Shown here in pieces: positions 35,997-46,197 of a stretch of DNA of 64,000 bases; the stretch's first letter is position 1, and the number at the start of each line of letters is the position of its first letter. The position numbers and the translations under genes were made by a program. The DNA comes from Hyphomonas beringensis (GTDB lineage Bacteria > Pseudomonadota > Alphaproteobacteria > Caulobacterales > Hyphomonadaceae), in assembly GCF_000682755.1 (NCBI RefSeq), contig NZ_AWFF01000032.1, positions 124,001 through 188,000 of the forward strand, read 5' to 3'. Under the pieces are notes generated by a model, which was given only the letters and a program-made list of their open reading frames with translations, ran no database searches and was not told the DNA's origin.

Positions 35997-38042
35997 ATGA
36001 ATTCAGTCCGCATGATCGTCGCATTCGCTCTGGCGCCGGGGTTTAGCGCCTGCGCCAGCACAGAGCCGGCACCGGAAACCGAAATGGAGGCCACGGCACA
36101 GGTCAACCAGACCAGCGTGGTATCTATCGAAATTGAAGAACAAGACATCGAGGCCACACCGCCCGGGCCGGGCGACCGGATGCCAACAGGGCGCAATCTG
36201 GGTGTTCGATCCGCCGTTGTGGCCCCGAATGGCGCGGCCGCGACCGCCCACCCGCTGGCCACGCAGACCGCGCTTGATGTGCTGAAGTCCGGCGGCTCTG
36301 CCGTCGACGCCGCGATTGCTGCCAATGCGATGCTTGGCCTGGTCGAGCCCACCGGCAATGGCATTGGCGGCGACTTGTTCGCGATTGTCTGGGACCCTAA
36401 AACCCGGCAACTCTATGGCTATAATGGCTCAGGCCGCAGCGCGAAGGGCGCAACACTTGCCGAGATGCAGGCCAAAGCGGACGAATTCATGGAGGGCGAG
36501 GAAATCCCGCCTTTCGGCGCAGCGCCCGTCACCGTGCCAGGTACAGTGGATGGCTGGTTTGCCCTGCATGAGCGGTTCGGAAAGCTGCCCATTGCCGACG
36601 ATCTGAAGCCCGCAATCACCTATGCCCGCAAGGGTGCGCCGATCCCGGAAGTGATTTCCTATTACTGGAGCTTCGGCCCGAAACGCTTTGAGCCCGCCTA
36701 CGAAAGCGGCATGCTGGAAGAATATGAGAATGCGAAGAAGACCTATTTCTCGCCAGCCCCCCATGAAGGCACAATCTTCCGCAATCCGGACCTGGCCGAC
36801 ACGCTGAGCCAGATCGCTGAAGGTGGGCGTGACGAATTCTATAAGGGCAGCCTCGCCCACCGGATGGGCGACTATTTCGAGCGCATCGGAGGCTTCCTGC
36901 GTTATGACGATTTCGCCACCCATACGGGCGAATGGGTCGAGCCCATCTGCGTCACCTATCGCGCGGACTACAAGGTCTGCGAACTGCCGCCGAATACGCA
37001 GGGCATTGCGGCGCTGCAGATGCTGCAAATGCTGGAACGGTTCGACCTGCGTAGCATGGGCTATGGCTCAGCCGACAGCATCATGGCGCAGGTGGAGGCA
37101 AAGCGGCTGGCCTTTGCGGATCGGGCGCGCGGGTATGCGGATCCGGAGTTCAGCAAGATTAGTCCTGAGTTCCTTGTGCGCCCAGACTATGCTGCTGCCC
37201 GCGCGGCGCAAATCAGTCTTGATCAAGCCATGGACGACCCGGGAATTACGGCTCTCCAGCCTTCAGGAGATGGAAACGTAATCTATACGCTGGGCGACTC
37301 CATGATGATCGCTCCAGGCAACGGTTCAAATTTGGAGAACATCATATCGGATGCGAATGAGAGACTGCGGGAAGCCGACCTCACACTTGAGGACGGCGAC
37401 ACCACCTATCTCACCGTCACCGACAAGGACGGCATGATGGTCTCCCTGATCCAGTCGAACTATCGCGGCATGGGTTCGGGCCTCGTCGCGGACGGGCTCG
37501 GCTTCATGTTCCAGGATCGCGGACAGCTGTTTAGCTTGGACCCTGAACACCCGAACGTGTGGGAACCCGGCAAGCGCCCCTTCCACACGATTATCCCGGC
37601 CTTCGCATTCAAGAAAGACATGCCGGGGTGTCAGGTCCGCGCCATGCCGATCGAGCAGGCCTGCCCGTTCGAGCCGTGGCTCAGCTTCGGCCTGATGGGC
37701 GGCGGCATGCAGCCCCAGGGCCATGTGCAGGTGATCCTGAACCTCGTCGATTTCGACATGGGTCTGCAGGAGGCGGGGGATGCCGCCCGCTGGGAACATA
37801 CGGGCGGATGTGAGCCGACGGACGACCTCAACGGCGACGCGTGCGAAACCGATATGGGCGTCGTGCATCTGGAAAGCGGCATCCCACCGGAAACCCGCGC
37901 GGAACTGGAAGCGCGCGGTCATGTTGTCGATTGCTGCAAGGCCAATGCTGGCGGTTATCAGGCCATCATGCGTGACTTCGACACCGGCGCCTGGATCGCC
38001 GCCACCGAAATGCGCAAGGATGGCAGCGCGGATGGGTACTAG
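35997..38042 (+). CDS. Gamma-glutamyltransferase (Ntn hydrolase), lipoprotein-type export
   Basis: This 681-residue protein has a lipoprotein-like signal ending in SAC near residue 16 and a Glu/Thr-rich linker. The GGT core has GGSAVDAAIAANAMLGLVEPTGNGIGG, then the cleavage site D-T469-T-Y-L-T-V, where Thr469 (or 470) becomes the N-terminal nucleophile of the small subunit after self-processing. The enzyme hydrolyses or transfers the glutamyl group of glutathione in the periplasm. Four extra Cys in the small subunit (GGCEPTDDLNGDACET, VDCCKANAG) are not a usual GGT feature. AGGAGAGG precedes ATG 35997. Confidence 0.9.
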   Translation: MNSVRMIVAFALAPGFSACASTEPAPETEMEATAQVNQTSVVSIEIEEQDIEATPPGPGDRMPTGRNLGVRSAVVAPNGAAATAHPLATQTALDVLKSGGSAVDAAIAANAMLGLVEPTGNGIGGDLFAIVWDPKTRQLYGYNGSGRSAKGATLAEMQAKADEFMEGEEIPPFGAAPVTVPGTVDGWFALHERFGKLPIADDLKPAITYARKGAPIPEVISYYWSFGPKRFEPAYESGMLEEYENAKKTYFSPAPHEGTIFRNPDLADTLSQIAEGGRDEFYKGSLAHRMGDYFERIGGFLRYDDFATHTGEWVEPICVTYRADYKVCELPPNTQGIAALQMLQMLERFDLRSMGYGSADSIMAQVEAKRLAFADRARGYADPEFSKISPEFLVRPDYAAARAAQISLDQAMDDPGITALQPSGDGNVIYTLGDSMMIAPGNGSNLENIISDANERLREADLTLEDGDTTYLTVTDKDGMMVSLIQSNYRGMGSGLVADGLGFMFQDRGQLFSLDPEHPNVWEPGKRPFHTIIPAFAFKKDMPGCQVRAMPIEQACPFEPWLSFGLMGGGMQPQGHVQVILNLVDFDMGLQEAGDAARWEHTGGCEPTDDLNGDACETDMGVVHLESGIPPETRAELEARGHVVDCCKANAGGYQAIMRDFDTGAWIAATEMRKDGSADGY

Positions 38043-38074
38043 GCAGTGAAAGCGACGCCGGTTAGGGAGGGCAT

Positions 38075-38728
38075 ATGACGAATATGATCCCTCCCGAAGC
38101 GCCCGCTGATTGTCCGCTCTGCCCACGCCTTGTCGCGTATCGCGAAGAAGTGGCGGAGAAGCATCCGGACTGGTTCAATGGCGCGGTGCCAAGCTTCGGT
38201 CCGGAAACAGCGGAGCTTTTGATTATTGGCCTCGCACCGGGCGTGACCGGAGCGAACCGCACAGGCCGCCCCTTCACGGGCGACTGGGCTGGCGACCTGC
38301 TCTATGCGACAATTGACAAGTTCGGGTTTTCCACGGGCAAGTTCGACGCGCGGCCGGATGATGGCCTGAAACTGAAACGCGCGATGATCACCAATGCGGT
38401 GCGCTGTGTGCCGCCGCAGAACAAGCCTGTCGGCGCCGAGATCAATCAATGCCGCCAGTTCCTGACTGCACGTATCGATGCTCTGCCGAATCTGAAGGCC
38501 ATGGTCTGCCTTGGCAAGATATCCCATGATTCAACTGTGCGGACGCTCGGCCTGAAACTGAAGGATCATCCATTCGGGCACGGAACACATTATGATGTAG
38601 AGGCAGGTGGCCGGAAAGTGGCGCTGCTCTCATCCTATCATTGCAGCCGCTACAACACGAACACTGGTCGCCTGACGGCAGAAATGTTCGAAGACGTCTT
38701 TGCGATGGCGAAAAAGATAACGGGGTAA
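38075..38728 (+). CDS. Uracil-DNA glycosylase family 5 (UDGb)
   Basis: This 217-residue protein starts CPLCPRLVAYREE with the iron-sulfur Cys pair, then IIGLAPGVTGANRTGRPFTGDWAGDLLY, the motif A/B signature of family-5 UDG. The fold lacks the catalytic Asp of classical UDG, and family-5 enzymes remove uracil, hypoxanthine and xanthine. CVPPQNKP and the later Cys support a 4Fe-4S cluster. GGGAGG before ATG 38075 sets the start. The gene is followed 4 bases later by a small secreted protein gene and probably shares its promoter. Confidence 0.9.
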   Translation: MTNMIPPEAPADCPLCPRLVAYREEVAEKHPDWFNGAVPSFGPETAELLIIGLAPGVTGANRTGRPFTGDWAGDLLYATIDKFGFSTGKFDARPDDGLKLKRAMITNAVRCVPPQNKPVGAEINQCRQFLTARIDALPNLKAMVCLGKISHDSTVRTLGLKLKDHPFGHGTHYDVEAGGRKVALLSSYHCSRYNTNTGRLTAEMFEDVFAMAKKITG

Positions 38729-38732
38729 GCAC

Positions 38733-39146
38733 GTGAAGATTTCCAGGGGCTCTCTTTTTGTCGCAGCCATTCTTGGCGCCCTTGCCTGTCTTGGCACGCA
38801 AGCTCAGGAAGTCCCGTCTACTGACATGATGTGCGATGGCGTGTTCATGTCGGAAGAGACGGGAGACGAAGAGATCTACGTGCCCCGCTTCGCCGTGACC
38901 CTGTCAGACGGAATTGTCGAGATCAGCGGCGCGCAGATGTTTGACGGCCTGTATGAAATCTATGATGCCTCGCCCAGCGAGTATGTCTTCTCGCGTCCTG
39001 GCCAATTGCCTGAAGACGAAGAATTCATCAGCGGGTCCGTAAACAGGCTGGACGGCACGATCAGCCTGGTTCGACTATACAATGCCAGCCAGATCTGGAC
39101 CCACAGAATTGACGCGCAGTGCCAACCCATGCAGCAGCTGTTCTAG
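38733..39146 (+). CDS. Small exported protein of unknown function
   Basis: This 137-residue protein starts with GTG and has a signal peptide (ISRGSLFVAAILGALACLGTQAQE). The mature part is acidic and beta-rich (YVPRFAVTLSDGIVEISGAQMF, EYVFSRPGQL). Cys34 and Cys132 are the only mature Cys and may form a disulfide. I see no known domain. It lies 4 bases after the UDG stop in the same direction, so it is likely co-transcribed; whether that has functional meaning is not clear. It is convergent with smpB. Confidence 0.7.
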   Translation: MKISRGSLFVAAILGALACLGTQAQEVPSTDMMCDGVFMSEETGDEEIYVPRFAVTLSDGIVEISGAQMFDGLYEIYDASPSEYVFSRPGQLPEDEEFISGSVNRLDGTISLVRLYNASQIWTHRIDAQCQPMQQLF

Positions 39147-39152
39147 ACGCGC

Positions 39153-39632
39153 CTAGCTTTCCTTCAGGATCCGCGCTTTCTGGCGCTGCCAGTCGCGTTT
39201 CGCTTCCACATCGCGCTTGTCATGGCTCTTGCGCCCCGTCGCGAGGCCGATGAGAAGTTTCGCGAGGCCACGTTCATTGAAGTAGAGCTTCAGAGGCACA
39301 ATCGTACGACCGGCGCGATCAACCCCTTGGGTCAACTTGGCGAGTTCCCGCTTGGAAACAAGCAGCTTCCGCTTGCGCTTGGGCTCATGGTTGAAGCGGT
39401 TCGCCGCATTATAGATCGGAATATCCGCATTGATCAGATAGAGACCCCCATCCTCCGGGCTGACATAGGCCTCAGCAATGTTGGCCTTGCCCTCACGCAG
39501 GGACTTCACCTCTGAGCCGACCAGCATGATGCCAGCCTCCAGCGTATCCTCAACCGCATAATCGCGGCGGGATCGGCGGTTTTCCGCGACCAGCCCGTCC
39601 GAGCGGCCTTTTGCCTGGTTCTTCTTTGACAT
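39153..39632 (-). CDS. smpB: SsrA-binding protein SmpB
   Basis: This 159-residue protein starts [13 protein letters not shown] and has the SmpB barrel: [41 protein letters not shown], and the basic C-terminal tail [24 protein letters not shown]. It brings tmRNA to stalled ribosomes in trans-translation. The start lies 9 bases after the dapA stop, so dapA-smpB forms an operon, an order seen in several alphaproteobacteria. No ssrA tmRNA gene is visible in this window. Confidence 0.95.
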   Translation of the reverse strand: MSKKNQAKGRSDGLVAENRRSRRDYAVEDTLEAGIMLVGSEVKSLREGKANIAEAYVSPEDGGLYLINADIPIYNAANRFNHEPKRKRKLLVSKRELAKLTQGVDRAGRTIVPLKLYFNERGLAKLLIGLATGRKSHDKRDVEAKRDWQRQKARILKES

Positions 39633-39641
39633 AGGCCTGAT

Positions 39642-40523
39642 TTAGGCCTTGATGCCTGCAAGTGCCATAGCCGTCTCAATTTTCTGAACAGCTTGAGCGT
39701 CTGGCTGCGTTATCGGCAGCCGAACATCAGGCTCGCACAGACCCAGGCGCGACAGAACATATTTTGCCGGTCCCGGTGACGGAGAACAGAACATTGCCTT
39801 GTGCAGCGCGATAAGGCGCCGTTCAATCGCCTGCGCGCCCGCAATGTCGCCCTCGTGAAATGCCTTATGCATTTCAGCACAGGACTCGGGCATCACATTC
39901 GCCGTAACCGAAATGCAGCCCATCCCACCCATGGCGAGGAAACCGAGCGCGCTCGGGTCATCGCCTGACAATTGGACGAACTGTGTGCCTTCCGGAATGG
40001 CGGCGGCATGCTGGCTGACCCGGGCGAGATCGCCAGACGCATCCTTGATGCCGACAATGTTCGGCAATTGCGCCAATTGGGCCACAGCAGCAGGCTGAAG
40101 GTCTACAACTGTGCGACCCGGCACATTGTAGAGCAGAATCGGCAGGGCAACTGCATCATTGATCGCCTTGAAATGGGCGATCAGCCCGTCCTGATTAGGA
40201 TTATTGTAGTAGGGGCAAACAACAAGCACTGCATCAGCGCCAACCGTCTTGGCATGCTCGACCAGCTCGATCGCCTCATCTGTGGCGTTGGCCCCGGCCC
40301 CGGCGATGACGGGCACGCGGCCTTTGGTAATTTCAACACAAAGCGTTACGACATCTTTATGCTCTTGGGTGGACAATGTGGACGTCTCGCCTGTGGTTCC
40401 GACAGGGACGAGCGCACTGGAACCGCCCGCAATCTGGCGCTCTACCAGCGCTGCGAACGCGTCCCGGTCAACGGCCCCATTTCTGAAAGGAGTGACGAGA
40501 GCTGGGATTGAGCCATGAAACAT
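39642..40523 (-). CDS. dapA: 4-Hydroxy-tetrahydrodipicolinate synthase
   Basis: This 293-residue TIM barrel has GTTGETSTL near residue 43, the catalytic Tyr in YNVPGRT (about 134), and the Schiff-base Lys in IKDAS (about 162), the DapA pattern. It condenses pyruvate with aspartate semialdehyde in lysine and diaminopimelate synthesis, needed for peptidoglycan. I set the start at 40523 ([13 protein letters not shown]), the family N-terminus; the upstream frame to 41006 overlaps slt and is a false extension. Operon partner of smpB, divergent from slt across 102 bases. Confidence 0.94.
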   Translation of the reverse strand: MFHGSIPALVTPFRNGAVDRDAFAALVERQIAGGSSALVPVGTTGETSTLSTQEHKDVVTLCVEITKGRVPVIAGAGANATDEAIELVEHAKTVGADAVLVVCPYYNNPNQDGLIAHFKAINDAVALPILLYNVPGRTVVDLQPAAVAQLAQLPNIVGIKDASGDLARVSQHAAAIPEGTQFVQLSGDDPSALGFLAMGGMGCISVTANVMPESCAEMHKAFHEGDIAGAQAIERRLIALHKAMFCSPSPGPAKYVLSRLGLCEPDVRLPITQPDAQAVQKIETAMALAGIKA

Positions 40524-40625
40524 CGTAAATTTGCCGCGATTCAGGTGTTGTTTGTTTTGTTCGAATATAAACCGCCAAAGCCTTCTCACGCTTTGGCCAA
40601 GAAATAAACTCCGCTGAGCTGTAAC

Positions 40626-42650
40626 ATGATGCGACCCCTTGCCATTCTTGCTTCTATTGCCGTGCTCGCGCAGGGCGCTGCTGCTGCAGGTGTCCCAGAG
40701 ACACCTAGCCTGAAGCCTGCGCGCACCTTCCAATCCCAGGTCACAGACGCCAAAAATGCGGAAATCCTGCACAAAGCGCTGAAAGCGGCAGGCAGCTATG
40801 ACTGGCCCACAGTGGCCCGTTTGCAGTCCCAAGCCTCCGATCCGGATGTGCGAAACCTCATCATGTGGGTCCGCGCCAGCCAGGGCGTGCCTGGCATGAA
40901 TTTCTCGGAAATCTCGTTTGCGCTGGAAAAACTGAATGATTGGCCGCGTACTTCTGCCATGCAACGCCGCGCGGAAGAGATTATCGGCGAGTCCAATTAC
41001 AGCCACAAAGAGCGCATCGACTGGCTGACAAAATCAGGCCCGATAACCGGTGCCGGCAAGGTTGCGCTGGCGGAAAGCTGGAAAGCCATCGGAGAGCCCG
41101 GCAAGGCATTCGAAGCAATCCGCGATGCCTGGCAAAACAATTCGATGGACCGCGATACGGAACGCAAGGTTCTTGCAGATTATGGCAATCAGCTGACCCA
41201 GGAAGACCACCGGGCACGCGTTGAATTTCTGCTCTGGACCAATCAGCGCACATCCGCCTCGAAGCTGAAATACCTGCTCACCGCTGATTACCAGAAACTG
41301 GTGGATGCCCGCATCGGCCTGGCCGCCCGCTCACGCAATGTGGACGCGCTGGTCAACGCCGTGCCCGCACACCTGCAGGACAATCCCGGCCTTCTGTACG
41401 AGCGCGCCAAATGGCGGCGCCAGAAGCTGCGCAATCAGGATCTTGCAACGCCGCTTCTCACCGGGATTGACGGCAATGACGTGCCCGAAGCCGGGCGCTC
41501 ACGCCTCTGGGACGAACGCAATATTGCCATCCGGACCGACCTGAAGGACGGCAACTGGACACGCGCCTATCAACTGGCAGCGCCTCACGGCATGGAATCC
41601 GGCGCAGATTTTGCTGAGGCCGAGTGGGTCTCCGGCTGGATCGCACTGCGCCTGACCAATGATGCCAGCCGCAGCCTGCAGCATTTCGAAACCATGTCTG
41701 ACGGCGTCTCGACGCCGATCAGCCTGGCCCGCGGCAAGTATTGGACAGGCCGCGCCAAGGACGCCTTGGGCGACACGGAGAACGCCCGGACGAGCTATAG
41801 CGCTGCGGCAGAACACAAATTCACCTATTATGGACAGCTGGCGGCCGAGCGACTCGGCGACAAGAAACTGGACTTCGTGAAGTCAGTCGACCCAACGCCG
41901 GAACAAATCGAGGCTTTTGAAAGCCGCCCCATGGTGAGGGCCCTCCGCCTTCTGGGAGAGGCAGGGGAAGACCGCCTGTTCCGTCAGTTTGCCTATCATC
42001 TGGATGACCATCTGACGAGTGAATCCGATTACCTGCTGCTTGCCCGTCTGGCGACAGAATATCAGGTGCCGGATGTTGGCGTGCGCGGCGCCAAGGCCGG
42101 GCTTGCCAAGGGCATCGTCGCGACAGATGCGGCCTATCCTGTGGTTGCCTATCCGCTGCTGAAGGAGCCGCAAGTGGAACGTCCGCTGATGCTGGCCCTG
42201 TCGCGGCAGGAAAGCGAAATGAACCCGAACGCGATCAGCCATGTCGGCGCCCGCGGCCTGATGCAGTTCATGCCTGCCACCGCTTCACGCGAGGCAAGGA
42301 TGAGCGGCCTGCCCTATCGCAAATCCTGGCTGACGGATGACCCCGGCTACAACATGACGCTTGGCGGCCAGCATCTCGACACGTTGCTGTCGCGTTTCAA
42401 TGGCAGCTACATCATGACAGCGGCGGCCTATAATGCGGGGCCATCCCGCCCGCGCAAATGGATCCAGGATTATGGTGATCCACGCAGTGGCCAGGTCGAT
42501 CCGATTGACTGGGTGGAGTTCATCCCGTTCAGCGAAACGCGCAATTATGTGCAACGGGTGCTGGAGAATACGCAGGTCTATCGCCAGCGCCTTCTGGGCG
42601 AGCCAGTTGAAATCCAGATCGAGGAAGATCTTGAGCGTGGGCGGGAATAA
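40626..42650 (+). CDS. Soluble lytic murein transglycosylase (Slt-like)
   Basis: This 674-residue protein has a signal peptide ([17 protein letters not shown]), a long helical superhelix of about 460 residues, and a C-terminal SLT domain with [30 protein letters not shown], where Glu529 is the catalytic acid, followed by LGGQHLD and [15 protein letters not shown]. It cuts peptidoglycan to 1,6-anhydro products in the periplasm, as in Slt70. Length and layout match Slt proteins. It is divergent from dapA and reads alone to 42650; the TPP enzyme gene converges on it. Confidence 0.92.
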   Translation: MMRPLAILASIAVLAQGAAAAGVPETPSLKPARTFQSQVTDAKNAEILHKALKAAGSYDWPTVARLQSQASDPDVRNLIMWVRASQGVPGMNFSEISFALEKLNDWPRTSAMQRRAEEIIGESNYSHKERIDWLTKSGPITGAGKVALAESWKAIGEPGKAFEAIRDAWQNNSMDRDTERKVLADYGNQLTQEDHRARVEFLLWTNQRTSASKLKYLLTADYQKLVDARIGLAARSRNVDALVNAVPAHLQDNPGLLYERAKWRRQKLRNQDLATPLLTGIDGNDVPEAGRSRLWDERNIAIRTDLKDGNWTRAYQLAAPHGMESGADFAEAEWVSGWIALRLTNDASRSLQHFETMSDGVSTPISLARGKYWTGRAKDALGDTENARTSYSAAAEHKFTYYGQLAAERLGDKKLDFVKSVDPTPEQIEAFESRPMVRALRLLGEAGEDRLFRQFAYHLDDHLTSESDYLLLARLATEYQVPDVGVRGAKAGLAKGIVATDAAYPVVAYPLLKEPQVERPLMLALSRQESEMNPNAISHVGARGLMQFMPATASREARMSGLPYRKSWLTDDPGYNMTLGGQHLDTLLSRFNGSYIMTAAAYNAGPSRPRKWIQDYGDPRSGQVDPIDWVEFIPFSETRNYVQRVLENTQVYRQRLLGEPVEIQIEEDLERGRE

Positions 42651-42665
42651 CCCGCCCCGCCAGAC

Positions 42666-44240
42666 TTACCGAGCCGGGACGTGCGCTGCGATCAGCTGAG
42701 GCCCATCTGCCGCGAAAGCGCGCTCCAGCGCCGTATCAAACTCTTCAGCATTGGTCGCGTTCACAGCCGGAACGCCCTGCGCTTCTGACAGTTTGACCCA
42801 GTCAATCTCAGGATGACCAAGACCAAGCAGGTCCTGCGCCACAGGGCCCGGATTGCCTGCGCCGGTACGCGCGAGCTCAATATTCAAGATACGGTAGGAG
42901 TGGTTGACGAAGATGACGTTGACCACATTCGCGCTTTCCCGCGCCATGCTCCACAGCGCCTGATTGGTATACATGCCTGCGCCATCGCCGGAGATGCAAA
43001 GCGTCTTGCGGTCCGGCGCAGCGAGTGACGCACCAAGGGCAAGCGGCATTCCCTGCCCGATGGCACCACCAGTCAGCATCATCCAGTCATGTGGCCGTGC
43101 ACGCTGGGTCATCAGGAAGCTGGGCAAGCCATTGGACACACCATCATCTGAGACAAACGCCCCCTCCGGCATATGGCGCGAAATGGAGGCACCGACCGTC
43201 ATGGCATTGAGATCCCCGGACGGCATGCCGGGCGTTTCCAGAGGCGCGACATCTGTGACCTCCTTCTTCACGCCAAGCGCATCAGCCAGGGCTTCCAGAA
43301 GTGCGGCGCTGTCGGTTTCCGGGCCGCCAAGCACCATGGGCGTGCAGCCTTCCGGCAGCAGAAGGCTGGGCTTTCCCGGATAGGCGAAGAAAGCGACCGG
43401 CACTTGTGTGCCAGCGATCAGCATGAGGTCTGCCCCTCCAAGATCAGACATCGCACCTTCAGCAAAATATTGCATCCTGTCCGGAATGAAGCGGCCTGCC
43501 CCGCGCGCCTGGCGCGGGAAGAATGTATCCGTCAGCACACGCACACCCGCCGCTTTCACGCGCGCAGCCTGCGCAAGGCCTGCTTCGGTGAGGGCTGTAC
43601 CATTGATAATGATCACAGGCTTGCTGGCGGATTTCACGGCTTTCGCGGCCGCGTCTATGCGGGCGTCATCAGGCTTGCGCAGCGAAGGGCGTGTGCGCGC
43701 CTTGCCCGGCCTACCGCCCTCCAGCCAAGCCGTATCTGCCGGCAGCACCAGGGACACAGGCCCCGGCACAGGGCCGAAGCTTGCCTCCCAAGCCTCCGCT
43801 GCCAGTTCGCCCGCTGTGCTGACCTTGTCAGCGGATTTGATCCAGTTGGAATTCGGCCCGGCCATGCCGGTAATGTCAGAGGTCAGTGGCGCATCATAGC
43901 GCTGGTGCGGCACGGCATGGTCGCCGATCACATTGATCATCGGCGTCCAGGCACGCCGCGCATTGTGGATGTTCGCGCCGCCATTCAGATACCCTGCGCC
44001 AAGGTGCAGCAGCGTCATGGCCGGGTCGCCCGTCACGCGGGCATGGCCATCTGCTGCACCGGTCGCCACACCTTCGAAAAGGCAGAGCACAGACTTGATG
44101 CGCGGTTCATGATCCAGCGCAGTGACAAGATGCATTTCCGAAGTGCCGGGATTGGCAAAGCAGGCTTTCACGCCATGATCGGCCAGTGTGGAAACGAGCG
44201 CCTCGGCCCCTGTCATTGTCTGAACTGTCTCGTCGGTCAT
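42666..44240 (-). CDS. TPP-dependent decarboxylase of the acetolactate synthase/benzoylformate decarboxylase family
   Basis: This 524-residue protein has the three-domain TPP fold: ANPGTSEMHLVTALD with the activating Glu near residue 50 (CLFEGVATGAADG), PGPVSLVLPAD in the middle domain, and the TPP motif GDGAGMYTNQALWSMAR ... FVNHSYRIL. The lack of the extended FAD site points to a decarboxylase like benzoylformate decarboxylase rather than true acetolactate synthase. It lies 42 bases downstream of the feruloyl-CoA-synthase-like ligase gene on the same strand, so they may form an operon. The keto acid is unknown. Confidence 0.85.
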   Translation of the reverse strand: MTDETVQTMTGAEALVSTLADHGVKACFANPGTSEMHLVTALDHEPRIKSVLCLFEGVATGAADGHARVTGDPAMTLLHLGAGYLNGGANIHNARRAWTPMINVIGDHAVPHQRYDAPLTSDITGMAGPNSNWIKSADKVSTAGELAAEAWEASFGPVPGPVSLVLPADTAWLEGGRPGKARTRPSLRKPDDARIDAAAKAVKSASKPVIIINGTALTEAGLAQAARVKAAGVRVLTDTFFPRQARGAGRFIPDRMQYFAEGAMSDLGGADLMLIAGTQVPVAFFAYPGKPSLLLPEGCTPMVLGGPETDSAALLEALADALGVKKEVTDVAPLETPGMPSGDLNAMTVGASISRHMPEGAFVSDDGVSNGLPSFLMTQRARPHDWMMLTGGAIGQGMPLALGASLAAPDRKTLCISGDGAGMYTNQALWSMARESANVVNVIFVNHSYRILNIELARTGAGNPGPVAQDLLGLGHPEIDWVKLSEAQGVPAVNATNAEEFDTALERAFAADGPQLIAAHVPAR

Positions 44241-44282
44241 CCGGTTTCCCTCTTAAGTATCCAAGTCTATTTTTGCCGTCGC

Positions 44283-46157
44283 CTAAAGGATCAGGAGCGT
44301 ATCCTGTTCTGCGGCGTTTTCTGAGTAAAGAAGTTCAACCTGATCCTGCCGCAGGGCCTGCGTGCGAGACTGGTTGATATAGCCCTTCTCGGTAATCTCC
44401 CCATCATCTGCGCGGGGCTGTTCGGCCTGCAGCAGGATGCGCGCAATCCGCGCTGACGGGTTCGGGTGATGCTTGTTATGCGCCTCCAGCCCCTCGCGGA
44501 TCTTCGCAATCACGCCGGGATGCCGGATCAACTCGCCGAGCGGTATGTCCTCGCCGACCAGACGCTTGCACCAGGCTTCATTCACAAAGCCCAACAGCCG
44601 CACATCATTCTTGTTCAGCCCACAGACGACAGCATCTGACAGGGCCCCGCCCGTCGCGGCAACGGCCTGCACGCGTACAGTGCCTGCTGACACCCATGTG
44701 CCATTCGCCAGCTTGAACTCTTCAGCCGTCCTACCGTCAAAAGCCAGACCGCGCTCCGGCGTGTCCGGGTCCACGAACTTCACGGCATCGCCCAGCTTGT
44801 AGAAGCCTTCCTCGTCAAAGGCCTCCGCCGTCTTTTCGGCATTGCGAAAATAGCCCGGCGTGACGTTCACGCCTTTGACGCGCAGCTCCATCTTCTCGGC
44901 ATTGGGCACCATCTTGAATGTGTTGCCCGGCAGCGGCAGGCCAATCAGCCCCATCCGGTCATTTGGCCAGTGCACGTTCGATGCGGTTGGCGCTGTCTCA
45001 GTGGCGCCATAGCCCGCAGACAGCGAGATCCGCTCGCCTGTAATGCGCACGGCAACATTCTGGATACGCTCATAAATGTCCTGCCCCATGGACGCGCCGC
45101 CATAGGCCATGCAGATAAGCCGGGAGAAGAATGTCTCCGCAAGCTCATCATCACGTTCCAGCTCTGTGGCGAGCGCAGACCAGGCCGCCGGCACTGTGGT
45201 GTGCTGTGTTGTGGCGACATCCTTCAGGTTCCGCAGCATCTCTGGCAGACGCGCAGGTGTCGGCGCGCCTTGGTCGATATAGAGCGTGCCGCCCCAGTCG
45301 AGCATGTTGTGCAGAATGGAGTGAGCGCCATAGGTATGGCTCCATGGCAGGAAATTGCACATCACCTGCGGGCCACCCGTCATCTCGTCGAGTCGATCCT
45401 CATCCCACACAGAGCGTATCATCCGCGCATTGGAGGCAACCATACCCTGCAAATTGATCACGGCTTTCGGCTCACCGGTGGAGCCGGACGTCATCATGTA
45501 TTTGGCAACGGTTTCCGGCGTCAGCCTGTCATAGGCGGCGTCCACTGCATCGGTCGGGGCGCGCATGAATTGTTCAAACCGCACGGCTTCACACCGCTCC
45601 GGCGCACGGCCGCTATAGATTACGAGGCGACCTTCAAGGTCCATCCCATCCAGCGCACGCTGATAGTCCACGCCATCTTCGACATAGATGAACTTTGGCT
45701 GGGTCAGGCCATCGATATATTTGAGGCGTCCCAGATCTTCACTGAGCAGCGCATAGGCCGGGGTCACCGGCACAGCCGGGCTGCCGGCCCACATGGCGGC
45801 GTACATGATCAGGGCATTGGAGATAGAATTCTTCGACAGGATCATCAGCGGCGCATCCTGTCCGGCCCCTGCATCCAGAAAACCTTGTGCCAGCCTGCGC
45901 ACGGCAGACAGGCCCGCTTCATAGGTGACCGTATTCCAGCCTTCGGCAGCGGAATTTTCCGGGTCGCGCTCTGCCAACCAGACCGTATCCGGCCGCTGTG
46001 CCGCCCATTTCACCAGCGGGGCCAGCATATGCGGCGGACATGCCTTCAGGGGCTGTCCATTGTTCAGATATATTGTCCCATCCGGCCGGCGGTCGACCTC
46101 CAGCTTCAAGGGCAGATAGGGTACTTCCCGAAAAGGTATGTCCGACGTGTCAGCCAT
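44283..46157 (-). CDS. Feruloyl-CoA synthase-like AMP-forming acid:CoA ligase
   Basis: This 624-residue adenylate-forming enzyme has the ATP loop MMTSGSTGEPKAVIN near residue 233, AGYGATETAPTASN (A5 region) and the GLAFDGRTAEEFKLANGTWV hinge near 500. The closest recognisable type is feruloyl-CoA synthase, with PREVPYLP and NSISNALIMYAAMWAG blocks. It would activate an aromatic or fatty carboxylate to its CoA thioester. I set the start at 46157 because homologues begin MADTSDIPFREV; the upstream frame overlaps the channel gene. With the TPP enzyme downstream it may form a small aromatic acid route, which is inference. Confidence 0.84.
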   Translation of the reverse strand: MADTSDIPFREVPYLPLKLEVDRRPDGTIYLNNGQPLKACPPHMLAPLVKWAAQRPDTVWLAERDPENSAAEGWNTVTYEAGLSAVRRLAQGFLDAGAGQDAPLMILSKNSISNALIMYAAMWAGSPAVPVTPAYALLSEDLGRLKYIDGLTQPKFIYVEDGVDYQRALDGMDLEGRLVIYSGRAPERCEAVRFEQFMRAPTDAVDAAYDRLTPETVAKYMMTSGSTGEPKAVINLQGMVASNARMIRSVWDEDRLDEMTGGPQVMCNFLPWSHTYGAHSILHNMLDWGGTLYIDQGAPTPARLPEMLRNLKDVATTQHTTVPAAWSALATELERDDELAETFFSRLICMAYGGASMGQDIYERIQNVAVRITGERISLSAGYGATETAPTASNVHWPNDRMGLIGLPLPGNTFKMVPNAEKMELRVKGVNVTPGYFRNAEKTAEAFDEEGFYKLGDAVKFVDPDTPERGLAFDGRTAEEFKLANGTWVSAGTVRVQAVAATGGALSDAVVCGLNKNDVRLLGFVNEAWCKRLVGEDIPLGELIRHPGVIAKIREGLEAHNKHHPNPSARIARILLQAEQPRADDGEITEKGYINQSRTQALRQDQVELLYSENAAEQDTLLIL

Positions 46158-46197
46158 GATGTGAGCGTTTCTTCCCAGATTTTTTAATCTTCTCGCG

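Noticed and set aside
35855-36046. A 63-codon frame overlapping the VOC stop and the GGT start.
   Set aside because: The second half lies inside the GGT gene in another frame and there is no ribosome site or conserved feature.
39153-40523. A tmRNA gene beside smpB.
   Set aside because: No tRNA-like Ala acceptor ends or tag-peptide frame found near smpB; the gene must lie elsewhere.
39642-41006. A longer start for dapA, reaching to 41006.
   Set aside because: The extension overlaps slt in antisense and the family start [13 protein letters not shown] is clear.
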